The notes under the pieces were generated by a model. The model did not search any database. It was not told the origin of the DNA and saw nothing but the letters and a program-made list of their open reading frames with translations. The position numbers were made by a program, and so were the translations under genes. A stretch of DNA of 64,000 bases from Panorpa germanica (Eukaryota; Arthropoda; Insecta; Mecoptera; Panorpidae), in NCBI GenBank assembly GCA_963678705.1, contig OY783209.1:12772001-12836000 (forward strand), written 5' to 3'. Shown here piece by piece: positions 23,158 to 34,534 of the stretch (position 1 is the first letter of the stretch; each line of letters opens with the position of its first letter).

Positions 23158-23570
23158 ATTTTTTTAAATTTTTATTTTCTATAATACTACAACTAAGTAT
23201 AGATATACTTATCTAGTGGCTTACATTTCTATGATTACATGGTGTGGTAGAGATTGCTCCAATGAACAATTCTACATGATTAGGTTACTAGGTCCGAGGG
23301 TTTAGTCCTGCGAAGTCTTCATCGAACATAATTACTATCAAGCAACATTTACGTCATAGCGATGTTTTCGTGGTTACGAAGTCTCAAATCGTGTTTTGCT
23401 GCTATAGTTTTGATTTCTTCTCCGACTGTGTTAATCTCCAGATCTCTATGTATGTTTTCATTGTGAATAAAGCACGGTGCATTAACTATTGCTCGCAGAA
23501 CTTTATTTCGGAAGGTTTGTACCTCATTAATGTTCGATTTCTTGGTGCAACCCCAGAGTTGCACTCGGTA
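23158..23570 (-). pseudogene. Jockey-like LINE, 5'-truncated C-terminal fragment
   Basis: On the minus strand: VQLWGCTKKSNINEVQTFR, then NKVLRAIVNAP, then HRDLEINTVGEEIK. This is the conserved region after the Jockey reverse transcriptase. Two stops follow, then LLDSNYVR and RLRRTKPSDLV. An A-rich 3' tail (T run on the plus strand) is at 23158-23175. The second copy at 60466-60946 is closely similar at DNA level. The 5' side is cut by the adjoining hAT-type repeat. Confidence 0.85.
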
Positions 23571-24148
23571 AAAACGAAACGACACGGGATGAGACATTTC
23601 TGAAAACTATAGAGACGATACCGAGACCACATACGGCGAGACCCGAGAGTCTCGTTGACGTTATTTTAAAAAATAATTGCTAGAAAAATAAACTAACAAG
23701 CAACATAAACGTTCAACCTTTTTTTATTACAACAAGGTTAGGTCGTATATTTACGAAATTTAAAATCTGGTAAACAAACATCTGTTAAATACCTTATTGT
23801 ATAATTTTGTCTTTTACAACATTTTGTAGCCGAACTGATGCATTAAGTGAAATTGAACCAGTTGGTCAACTGTGTATAAAAAAAAATTCATCAAAGTTCA
23901 AATTTTCTTTCAAATTTGATACAATTAATACTAGGAAAAAGCGATATGCTTAGTGTGTGCAAAATTTAGAATAAAAAAAAATAATTATCCGAAATGGACT
24001 TTCTTTAGGACTATCATAGGAGTAAGTTCTCACAATAACGAGATGTGACGAGACGGGACGAGACAAACGATTAAGAGACGATGACGAGACTAAAGCAATA
24101 CCTATTTTTTTGAAACTCTCGCCTTATCTCGTCTCGTGTGAAGCCCTA
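23571..24148. mobile_element. hAT-type MITE, copy 2
   Basis: The interior matches 1304-2019 (landmarks TTGCTAGAAAAATAAACTAA and TTTTGTCTTTTACAACATTTT). The right terminus is CGTCTCGTGTGAAGCCCTA, i.e. a TAGGGCTTCACACGAGACG TIR. The left end abuts the Jockey fragment and is less clear. No target duplication was identified. Confidence 0.65.
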
Positions 24149-25124
24149 GAAATAGTACCCGGTGTTACCCGGGTTTTTATGCACCATAGATTTTGTTTTT
24201 CGTCGGCTGGTTCTCTTTGTGGTCACAACCGAGGTGGCTTTGAAAAGAAGTAAAATCAAGCTATGAATATTTCGATCAGAAACTTTTCGTAAACGAATTA
24301 CAGAACTCATCTCTTTGTAATTCAATAACGCATCCATAAGAGCTAGCGTCTATGATACGCCCCCGATGTGGGCTCCCAAAATAGTAGTAATATCATAGAT
24401 TTGTAGGTTACTTAGTGGGTTATACTAGCATATATCAAATAGAAGTAGCGCCTGCGGCTGTTCTAAAACTTATCCTCATTTTGTCTGATCGTTTGAGGTC
24501 ATGTACAGACAATTTCCTGTAACTTCAAATTATTAAACACTTTATAATCTAGAAACTTATTACTTGAAGCAAAACTACCCTCCTACACCTATCCCCCCTT
24601 CCCTTCTACTATACTAACACTATCATGCTCAAACATGTATAGTCGTGTGGAAAATGGTTTCAGTCTAATAATCCGTTGTAATGGGCAACGGTGCTTCTAT
24701 AGTTTCATCATACACCGCTAGGGTATGTTGAATGTCGTATACATCGGTATATGGGGATGTTGTAATACCGAAACAGTGTTACAACTATAGAATATAATGT
24801 ATAATACCATCAAATATATAACACAATATATCCAAGTGAAACATTATCGCTAGAAGGCAGACGTGGGGCCATTTGTCCACAGCTAAACTCCTGTATGGCA
24901 GGTCTGTATGCCTGTATGCCTGCACGCTTGGGGATTCTCTAAGTTACGACGACGGTAGTCCTTGGAACAAATTATTTATGTGGGTAATTATTTTCACGAA
25001 TTCCGTAGAGTGTTTAAGAGAAAATGAAGCGATGGCAAGTAAAAACTTTATATATGAGCAAGAAAATGTTGAAAATTAAGTAAAAAACATTGAAGAATTA
25101 GGTCAGTGTATCCTACTCTTTGTG
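24149..25124. other. No gene; one GC-rich hairpin
   Basis: CCCGG (24158-24162) pairs with CCGGG (24169-24173) in a short strong hairpin. On the minus strand, CTAG lies about 10 nt downstream of it. That order resembles a Helitron 3' end, but the base after CTAG is G, not the expected T, and no Rep/helicase sequence is seen. A 63-codon minus frame here is unidentified. Confidence 0.3.
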
Positions 25125-25685
25125 ATAACTGAGTGCAATATAATATAATTCTTTTCTATATTTCAGCTTTTTTCATCATTCTATTTCAAGTTCTTCCATC
25201 GTTGCTTCTCTAATAACTTCTTTATCCATCTTTTAAAATCCTCATCTGTTTCTATTTCAACAATAAATGCATCGCGATATGATACAGGAATCGCTTCCTC
25301 TACAATACCCTCCCCCCCCCCCCTCCCATTGCATTTCCTGATTATTTCTTCTATTAGCACTTTTCTTTATTATTGTGCATTACTTTTCCACATGTTTTAC
25401 CATATATACTGCTAATTCTGTCCTCCCAGTGCACATATATCCATCTCTTCTTATAAAACTGTTTTTTTATTCTTCTTTTTTCCGTTACTTTTTCTCTTTC
25501 TATTTTCTTTTTAGAATTTTTCTTTTTGTAATCATGTTTTTTTCTATATTCATGATTATTGTTGCAAATAACCAATTAAATCTGATTGTACCAAACCCCG
25601 AAAATATAACTCTAGCCCGGGGATCGAAGCCGGAGACACAGTAGTCAGAGTCCAGCATCAATGTTCTCGCCCACTGTGTCGTCTA
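25125..25685 (-). mobile_element. tRNA-headed SINE-like retroposon, second copy
   Basis: Read on the minus strand: a B-box-like GCTTCGATCCCC near 25620, preceded by a GGGCGAGAACATTGATGC A-box-like segment, then TTTGGTACAATCAGATTTAA as in the 7.4 kb copy. The body has the open segment RWIKKLL...RWKNLK. A C run near 25309-25322 interrupts it. The tail is unclear. Confidence 0.55.
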
Positions 25686-27900
25686 TGATAACTATCGAAA
25701 GACATAAACAACAATACGAATTTCTCTACATGTTCAAAACATTCATATCAGTTTTGTCTTCAGTGTGCGTATGCCCTAACGGAAAGTATACTATTGGGGT
25801 ACCAATGTATAAACAAATATTTTTAAAGTGAGTTCGTTTTAGTTTTCTTTTAGTACACAACTGTGATTAGTTTGAGTCTACTTTTTAATTTTTGCAGTTC
25901 ATTTAGGCTGGGCATTGTACTACACGTTATCTTTGCAGTATAAATCTTATTGAATAAATAGTAAGCATACATTTTGGAGCCTATTTTGTAACTGCTTACC
26001 TGACGTCTGGTAACTTCTGACGATTTTTCAAAGGCATATATTTTCTAAACTAATCTAAGTAAGTTTACACAAAACTATCAGAAGATCTTAAATAAAGAGC
26101 AAAATGGATCCCATACTTTGGAACTAGCATAAGTAGCCTAATTTGTAAGTTGTAGGGTTTTAAAAAATCGTCAGAAGTAAACAGACGTCAGGTAAGCAGT
26201 TACAAAATAGGCCCCTATATATAGAACTAATCACACGACCTTTGTACTGCAAAAAAGGTATACAGCTAAACACGTTTATCGAATACTCACTGGACTTGGC
26301 ATGCAAATCGAATACGTTAAAGCATATTCGGCTTGCAGTGGCACATAATATTATACGGTATCTTTCACACTGTGTGAGTTTTATTGAATAATAACCGAAC
26401 AAGTGTTTCATGGCATAAAAATAACTGCGGCTACACGTTTTTACTAATAAAAGTTTACCGAGTAAACATCCCGCTGATTATACGTTTAAAATCAAATGTG
26501 CAGTACAATTCTGTGTGAACTCAGCCTTCTACTATAGGTAGCACCGGTTTCGTTCCTCCACATCTTTTACATATTTGATTCTTGTGCATGTAACACTGCC
26601 ATGGTTAAACCCTTAACATCTAAAACATCATAACGCCTACCACAAATCGATGATCTGCTAAGACTTGCTTTTGCAGAACAATTTAAACTGTAGAATCCCA
26701 CTTCTGATTTTTACCTTGTATTTCATTCTTAAAGAAGCAATCTTTTGGCTTCCAGAGATCTCGGGAGTGATCTGGTTTCACGTATCCACTACGTTAGAAA
26801 ATTACTTTCGTAAAATGCAATTGCCAAGTATGAGTTACGAACAAGTTTAAATTATAAATGATAAATTACAAAAGGAAAAGATCAAGACGCAATATCGTAG
26901 TATTATTCAAGTCACATATGTAGTCTGAGGGGGATTGGGGGGAGGACAGGGGTTTCGTTGCTACACCAATACGTGTATGTTACGTCTCTCGTATTGGCAA
27001 CAGTTGTCCGAGGTCCGCGGTCAAACTTAGTCTGTTCCAACGTGAAAGCAGCCTTAGTATGGACATGTTTAAGAGACTCATTGCACTTTAAAACACAATA
27101 ATTATGCAAGTATATTACATTCTGGGGACTTAATAAAACGAAACAACCCAGTTGTAATGGAGACGGTGGTAAAAATTAGAGCACCGCAATAGAAGAGAAA
27201 ACGAGCTGTTGTACCTTCCTCACCCTCTCCCCATCAACATCACCAGCAGTTACAAAGTTTGTCGACTGCAGAAGGAAAATAAATACAAATATAAAAAGGA
27301 CTTTTATTACACAAAGCTTTTTTATGTAACAAAAAAAAAATATAGCAATAAAAATCTTAAAAATTTCAGAAGTTAATAGCAATTTAGTGGTTGGCTGTTA
27401 GCAAGAAAATGGGACAAAAGAAAATATATTTTATATTTTCAGAACTGGAGCAATGGAGCCGTAATGTGACCTAGCTGGCTGATGTAATTATCTACCTAGT
27501 GTACTTAGTGGTTGTTAAACTGTGAGACCATTTCTTATTCTACTTATATATCTGCCTGCTTTTATATACATAGTTTTATGTTAAAGTTTGAGAATCTCTT
27601 GCAAAGTGTGGCGTTCATCTTTACCACACATATAGAGATATACACGCGAAAAGTGTGGCAACATTACCCCCATCACTTTTAATCATTTTCTTTCTCTAAA
27701 TATTATTTCTTATTATACTAAAAAACTAATTTCTTTCAGAATATTATTAACAATGAAATGTAAATGATGTTTTACGATTAAAAACTATTCATATTAATGT
27801 TGTTTAAATAGTAATACATGTGAATGGTATCCGAGCGCCTTGAAACGTTGATGCTGTCCTTCAGGTGAAATACTAGGTTGCCCCAAACAGTAGCATACCA
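25686..27900. other. No gene recognised; repeat fragments
   Basis: 25735-25790 holds CAGTTTTGTCTTCAGTGTGC, shared with the family G fragment near 34850. The sequence CTTACCTGACGTCTG near 26000 recurs inverted near 26185 (CAGACGTCAGGTAAG), giving an inverted pair of about 35 bp around about 150 bp. GGTCCGCGG near 27013 lies in a GC-richer patch with no splice sites. Confidence 0.35.
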
Positions 27901-28562
27901 AAACTAATGCAAAATTATGCTGGTTTTAATCAAAGAACGTAGTTTCCACATTAAGAAAACAGAAACTCAAGGATTTCGTCTTACACCGGTATTACACGAA
28001 ACGAACAAGTTGATATTTATGCTAAAGAAGCAATTCAATCAAGGCGCATTCCAGAAGAAACAACTATAACATGTCCAGACTTAAATAACATAATCAAATG
28101 TGTAATAAATTGTTCATGGCAGGAAGAATAGAACGAAGAAACTGATAACAAATTAAGGGAAGTGAAGCCATCAATTTGCAAACAAGAGTTACCAGTCGAA
28201 CTAAATAGAAGTAATATGTAGAATCATAATAGGTGATACAAATTATACTCATACCTACTTATTCAAAAGAGAATCATAACCAATATTATAACAATGTAAC
28301 AGCCCACTAGTGGTAAAGTATATTATTCTCCAATGCTCAAAATACACGTCGTACAGACAAGGCTGTAATATGCCTCAGGAGTATAGACTGATATTTGGAA
28401 GCAGGGAAAATCTTATTCAGTTTATAAATAAAATCAATATATAATCTCTTTATTTTAATTATGTTTATAAGTTGTAAATTATGAATTATGTATTGTAAAT
28501 GTTTATAAATTTATAAATGCTTTTTAAGTACTAATAACTTTTGAAAGTTGATGGATTAAACA
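27901..28562 (+). pseudogene. Non-LTR retrotransposon RNase H C-terminal remnant
   Basis: From 27979 the plus strand reads SYTGITRNEQVDIYAKEAI, the RNase H SH.GI.GNE.VD..AKEAI motif, then a stop. Later fragments are RIIIGDTNYTHTYLFKRE, then PLVVKYIILQCSKY, the C-terminal Cys/His segment with stops. The terminal non-coding tail resembles that of the tRNA-headed element at 7.8 kb. Dead and 5' truncated. Confidence 0.75.
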
Positions 28563-28872
28563 TGTTGGACGAACATGACATACTTCCTACATGTCATTTT
28601 ATCAAAGAAAAAAAAAATACGTGCCTTTTGGAACACACCATATAATCATACATATATTAGACTGATGAGTGTTTGTCATCATAAAACTATGGAATGGACA
28701 ATAGTAGCGGCAACAGCAAAAACGAATTATAATAAATGTAATATTCTTTTCATCAAAATAAAACATAATTTGCAATATTTGCGGGCATCAAAAGCAGAAT
28801 TAAACTTTGAAACAAATTACCATCGTCACTATACTCGTACATTGTATTTTAAAATAAACGTAATTCACTTAC

Positions 28873-28988
28873 CCTGGAGCCTCCTGGAGCCGCGCTACCC
28901 CCGTGTCTTTCTTTTCTGTGTGAGGTTTTCAACCCCCGTAAAAGTCTTGCTAAGGTGGTACGTTTCTTTCCACCCTCTCGGGTGCAAT
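28873..28988 (-). CDS. Internal exon of the same host gene: basic amphipathic segment
   Basis: A 116-bp exon between acceptor TTCTCCCTTTTTTATTACAG and donor CCAGG|GTAAGTG. Entered with one carried base, it reads DCTREGGKKRTTLARLLRGL, then KTSHRKERHGG, then SAAPGGSR, ending in phase 0. The other two frames contain stops. The Lys/Arg-rich TTLARLLRGLK helix followed by KERH could bind membrane, calmodulin or actin; this is inferred from residue pattern only. The next exon must start in phase 0. Confidence 0.88.
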
Positions 28989-29559
28989 CTGTAATAAAAA
29001 AAGGGAGAAAAAAAATTATCGTAAGTTTAATGTAAAATTATGTCTCATTTTTTTGTTGTTACCAAAAATATATTGCAAAAAACATATCGTAAAAACAGAA
29101 AAGAAATTAAGAAAAGAGCTTTAATTTATGCTAAAAATTTAAGTTAGAAAAATGTGGATGGGCGAAAAAAAAATTTAAAAAGGAAATGTACAAAGTGAAA
29201 TGAATTTTGTAGGTAATAAGAATTGTAGCTGTTAAGGGAAGTAAGACAATAAGGGTAGAAGGTAGATATTAGTAACAGACGGTGTTTAAAACAGTTAAGC
29301 TTTGTGACATTAAGTTTTAGCAACAGGAAATATAATACTGGGGGATGAAAATAACAATTAAATGAAATTAATAAACAATTAAGATATACAAAGGGGCGCA
29401 AGAAAGGTAGAATGAAATATATGACAAATTTGTACCGGATAAAATGGAAGTGAAATATTTCGCAACCCTCATAGATACAAATAATATGCGCCTCTAAAAA
29501 CTACAGCTTCTCACTATTTTTCAACTCAGCCACCATTTAATTATTTCATTTTCTTTAAA

Positions 29560-29902
29560 TTTATTTATATAAATGAACAACATATTTTCTTACTGTGTGA
29601 AAATTTGAAGTCGATTAGAGTAAAATTGTCGGAGATACAGAGTGTTAAGTCTTTACCTCTCTGGTCTGGTTTCGTCTTTCTTTAAAACTTTTAAACGCGT
29701 TTTTCTCACACATATTTTTTTTGAATGTCGCAATGTTACTTCTTTTTGTGACGTCTGCGGAGATTCGCTGCCAATAACTCATTGCTTGATATTAATTTAT
29801 GAATATTTTACAAAGTATTCTTTAAATGCTATTTTATCATGTAGTAATTATAGAAATAATTATAGATTAACTGTGTTGTCAAAAAACATTACCGAAAATT
29901 AA
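29560..29902 (+). pseudogene. Family E LINE-like fragment, copy 1
   Basis: The 3' part encodes RNVTSFCDVCGDSLPITHCL, then KYSLNAILSCSNYRNNY, resembling the CxxC...H...C tail after RNase H in non-LTR elements, with the last Cys replaced by Tyr. It is preceded by GGTCTGGTTTCGTCTTTC and ACTTTTAAACGCGTTTTTCTC. Sister copies: 36418-37030 and 46075-46700. Confidence 0.55.
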
Positions 29903-30659
29903 GGAAATTGTTATAGCGCTTTTTCAACTTGTAAATTCGTTCTTTATTTAGTATCCACTGACCATATAATTTCCGGTAGTCAATTTTTCGAGGGAAATTT
30001 CGTACAAAAGAGTCCGAGAAATTTGCAGGAACTATTGAGAGAACTCAAACAATGCTCCTACTAGTACAGCAGGATCCTTACTGAATCACAGATTGCGCTG
30101 ATATAATAATCATGGCACCCGGCCCACAAATAACTTAATTGCTAATAGCTAAACATAATTTTAAGTTTTCGTTTTTCATTACACCATCTATATTTCTTCT
30201 TGTATTTTAGTTTTAAGTATCCCACAAATAAGGCATCGCTAAGCTGCTTTTATAATACGGCTTAAATCACATACAAACACTTAAAGGAACACAAGCGAAG
30301 CGCAAACGTCTAGGAGCTTTAAAGCTCCGTGTGTAGTTGAATGCATCACTATACCGAACCCTTATAACAGGTGTGCTTTGAACTTTGTGCCCGTCAAAAG
30401 GAAGCAAGAAAGCTTCAAAGGAAAATGTCATCTAAACTTTAAACGGTTTAAAGTATGTGACAAAAGTTTGTTTTTGTGATAATGAAGTTTCTGTGACGTC
30501 ACAGATGACTATGCAGATGAGATCTTATAAATACACTGAAAGCTTTAATCAAACGACCCAATTTGTTCTTTAAAAGCTAATTCGGTTTTATAAGTCGTAT
30601 TGTGAACTTAGAACATATATGTATGAAGAGTGAATAGTCTATTTTTCCTATAGATTAAA

Positions 30660-31046
30660 AGAGTGTCCAAAATGTGTGTGAGAGAGAAAGGTATATGTTC
30701 CTATTTGTTCTCTATGCGCATGCGTCGAAAGTGACAGCTGTCTAAATAAAATAAATATGTAAAAAAATTATATTTCTTTAGTTGGTACAAAGCTCGTCTG
30801 TCGATAAAACAGTGACCGTTTAGTGAAAACATACACTCATGAACGTCATAGACGTTTTTAGTTATATAGTTTATTTATATTTATACATATCTACATTATT
30901 CTACATCAATATAATGTCATATTTAACAACTGTCACGTATTATATCTAGACAGCTCTGACTTGACAACTGTCACTATCGACGCATGCGCATAGAGAACAA
31001 ATAGGAACATATACCTTTCTCTTTCGTACACATTTTGGACACACTT
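30660..31046. mobile_element. Long-TIR foldback MITE with an internal family C fragment
   Basis: TIRs of about 75 bp: both ends contain GTCCAAAATGTGT, then GAAAGGTATATGTTCCTATT, then CTATGCGCATGCGTCGA, in opposite orientation. At 30755-30835 the interior contains the start of family C (TTTCTTTAGTTGGTACAAAG). A one-ended copy is at 38195-38390. Confidence 0.8.
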
Positions 31047-32273
31047 TCTCTCTCCATATATATATGCTCTAAGATTGTGAATGATACAGCGTCTACAGGT
31101 TCAAGTTTCCATCAACTAAAAATAAAACAATTCTCGAACACAATTCATCTCTGACATCCCGGTAGTCATGTACCCAGCATCCAGCACCCAGCATCCGTTA
31201 CACTGTCTCTGCGTCTGCAAACGTCAAACAGCACACGTCAAAAGTCGATGTTTCGACAAATGCCGCGGGAAAGTTTCATGATTCGCGTTCAGCTATTGGG
31301 AGTTTGAAAAATTCTAGATTACGGTTTAAGAGTTCACGATTTGTGGAGGATGGGGGCACTGGGGGGTTAATGTTAGGAGTTAAGGGTGTAGAGTGTAGGG
31401 TTCGACATCAACAAGAGACGGACGTCAGCGCTTTTGTTATTTATTTGACAAGACGTTGCCGGTCTTGCAGTATCCTGCTTTACTTTTCTTGTGATACAAT
31501 TCTCTTTTCTTTCGCCTTTCGGTGATGCGTCACTATTTCTAACGAATTGGCTGAGTGTGCGAAAGTCTGCAAGCTCTTTTTGTGATAAATGTAATTTTTT
31601 TTAGCCAGATTTATATTTGTTAGTGTATAATAAATAAATAAATAAAATGTACAATGATTCTGTGTTCTAAATTCAGATCTTTGCTTTAAATTCATTACAA
31701 CGACATAATATTACGTGCTACGCTACTGCCAACGATGAACAAGTATGGTATGTAGATGTGAAGCATGTCTTAGAATGTGACCAGCAGATTTAACTAAAAC
31801 TTAAGAATATTACTGTGTTCCACAGATATTAAAGCCATGTGTTTATTATGGTTCTAATTTATTTAAATATGAATGGATATAATACTTTAAACTACTTTTA
31901 AAACAACTTTATTACTCTTCAGAGAAAACAAAGCGAGGCAGATCAAGTAAAGTCAAAGTAGTGGTTCATATTTTTAGGGCTGAGGCTAAGTACACATTGA
32001 AAAGACAGTTGGATTAAAACACTAACTAACTATTTAGTACTGGTCATAAAAATATATGAGGCGAAATAGTTCAATTGTCTCAGATTTTTTACGATAGCCT
32101 TAGGTGAAGTGTCCACAAGTCGGCACTACCGCATCGGATTTATCATTCCTGATGGAACAGAAGGGAAGTGAAGGTGGTAAAAGTACTAAGAGCTTACCGT
32201 AACTCAGGGTAGCTTCCAATCAGCTAACTGTTCGAACCATGGAACTTAGGAAATGGCAAAAGATTCACATTTA
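31047..32273. other. No gene supported; GC-richer island
   Basis: 31165-31500 is less AT-rich, with a CCCAGCATCCAGCA tandem at about 31174-31198 and a 73-codon plus frame at 31304-31525 of no known family. No splice sites frame it. The remainder is AT-rich. Confidence 0.3.
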
Positions 32274-32986
32274 GGCCTGTCGCTCTATGGAAGCATATTT
32301 AAGCGACGGCGAATTCGGACGTAAATCGGTGGCTTAGTTGAGCGGCTGTTACTCTCAAACCAGATCAATAACAAGTCAACAATATATACATACCACGTAC
32401 CGATACGACCATAAGAATAGAGTTCACGAAGGGTACCGCCGCGTGTAAAAGGAAGCGATAAAGGCAAAGAGAGAGATAGCTGCTGAGTGTCCTTGGCTGA
32501 TTGGTGTTGAGATGGGGGGTAAGCAAGCAAGCAGACGGAGTGCTCGGCTAGAAAGAGACACAGAGGACACTCGTCAGCTATCTCTGTCTTTGCCTTTATC
32601 GCAGTATTCAGCTTCTTGCGCACTATATTCTTATACCTCTATGGATACGACAGTACGCCAAGTCAATTTGTGTACTGTAGGGTATATTGGAGTTGTGTTG
32701 TACTAACATAATTTATCATGAGAGCAAACTTATACTTTAATTTTTATCATTACACCACAGTTCTTTCATTCTTTTTCATGTCCGTTCCAGTGTATTCGTT
32801 TGGCACTTATAATGAATACGCTTTAATACGGTTGGAATGTCAGAACTACGTAACGCCCGTATTCGGACGGCAATGCCGCTTGCAGTGCGCGAGGGTACAT
32901 TTACAGGGTTCGGATAGGTAAAGCGTAGTAGCACGTATACGTCCAGTTAAAATTCGCTTAAATACACTTGCAGTGTCCCGCAGGCC
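32274..32986. mobile_element. Family A MITE, expanded copy with internal foldback
   Basis: Ends GGCCTGTCGC and the inverted GTCCCGCAGGCC; flanks are TTTA and TTAT. The right part (32810-32986) carries GGGTTCGGATAGGTAAAGCG as in other copies. The extra length is explained by a separate inverted-repeat unit at about 32405-32650. Confidence 0.7.
32405..32650. mobile_element. Foldback unit nested in family A
   Basis: GCGATAAAGGCAAAGAGAGA and AGATAGCTGCTGAGTGTCC (32455-32492) are inverted with few mismatches at 32565-32602. The pairing extends outward, with gaps, through CATAAGAATAGAGT and ATATTCTTATA. Arms total about 85 bp around a loop of about 70 nt. Confidence 0.7.
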
Positions 32987-34487
32987 TTATACGATGAATT
33001 ACCACAGGACGAAAATTGTTTTACAGTGCAGTATTAAACTTTCTAGCTAAAGGAGTATTTGCTACTCCAGAAAATTTCACGCCTAGATCCTTCTTTGCAC
33101 ATCACCACAACCCTTATACTCATTGAAGGTTTATAATAGTTATAGGCAAGGCTTGTTATAAGCGAATTTCAAAGGTACGTGTATGACTTCCCCTCCCGCT
33201 TCCTAATTTAAATGATATAGCCAATGCGGTAATGCCTACCTATCGCAGCTTACACTAAGAATGAAATCTTATTCATTTACTTATTCAAGTGCAGTGATCC
33301 TGGTGCATTAGCAATTCTAAACTAAATAAAACTATAAACAGTTATCCCAGTACTTGAAAATACATTCCGTCAAGTAGTTTATATGAATCACTTCATGAGA
33401 CGAAAATAAAGACCCAGCAGTTACGATCATAGTGAACTCAACATTTTGTTTTCGACAAGTTCTAAGTTTTCTCACAGTGCAGCAGCACAGGACAGTGGTA
33501 TGAGGAAGAGAGCTTGATATGTGAGAAAACTATATAAAAATGTGTAATAAAGCCAGCGTGTTGCTTGCAATAATTTGATATATAAAAATATTATTAATAA
33601 AGAAACATATTTACACAACAAATAGACAAAAGCGCCGGAAGTCGTCACATAAAGTGTTGTATTATACGTGCGCGGCTTCCACGGCTTAGTGGCACAGTTG
33701 ACAGATCTGTGGATCATCCCCATGAGGTTGGGGGAGGTTAGGGGATGGGTTCTGTGTGTATATACTCGCCATATGTACTAATACTAGCATTATTTCGTCT
33801 TTACATGTTTCCTCGTAAACTCAACTGATTTTATATTTTATCTTCTTATTCTTTTATTTTGTTACTCATATCATGCCAGCAGATTTGGCAGGTCGTTTCT
33901 AATGCCGGTTTCACACCAAAGAGACAAAACAACAAAACACGAATAAAAACTGTTTTACTGAACAAAAACTGTTTTACGTTCGTAAAAGATACAAAAAAAT
34001 CATACAAAATTGCAGTAGTTTTTTGCAACTTACAAAATAAAAAGTGTAGCTGAACTATATAATTACTGAGAATAATTATGATTGAAAACTAATAAAAAAT
34101 ATACAGAAGTATTGTACTTATTTCATAGGTAATTTTCGAGTACTCTCTCTCTCTCTCTATGTGATTGTAGATGATTCAATCATACATAATAGAAATATAT
34201 TTTTACAACATTACGTTCAACTGGTATCAAATCAACATATTTCCATCTTCAACCATTAAAAACTGATTTTTATTGGAAACATAAAAACGCTATTAATGAA
34301 AAAGATAGAAAAAATATGATTCTAACATAAAAATATAATCATATTTTTATCAAGTAATATTTTTATGAGAAAAGCAATGAAATGAAATGTAATTATATCA
34401 ATAAGTACGTATCTAAAACCAAGAGATGGCTCTAGAGTAGTAAAACAATAAAATAATAAAGATAATATTAAACGAGATATAACTTAC
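32987..34487. other. Intronic sequence with family G fragment
   Basis: 33903-34010 begins GCCGGTTTCACACCAAAGAG and contains ACAAAACAACAAAACACG, matching the terminus of the element at 58701-59260. A CT microsatellite is at 34144-34158. No further exon was found in this intron. Confidence 0.45.
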
Positions 34488-34534
34488 CACTTGGTGGAAA
34501 CTCGTAGAAGTATGCTGAGCGGGGTGAGAGGCAG
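34488..34534 (-). CDS. Micro-exon (47 bp) of the same host gene
   Basis: Too short to show as an open frame. It is recognised by its splice sites: acceptor ATTTTCTTTTTTCCAG and donor GTG|GTAAGTTATA. With the two bases carried from the previous exon it reads (S)CLSPRSAYFYEFPPS and leaves one base for the next codon. The next exon supplies exactly the two missing bases. The Tyr-rich YFYEFPP motif stands out and could be a phosphorylation or adaptor-binding site; that is inference. The flanking introns are 5.6 kb and 5.5 kb and full of transposon remnants. Confidence 0.85.

Noticed and set aside
24145..24175. Helitron 3' end (hairpin then CTAG)
   Set aside because: The base following CTAG is not T, the CTAG overlaps the hAT-type terminus CCCTA, and no Rep/helicase sequence is seen.
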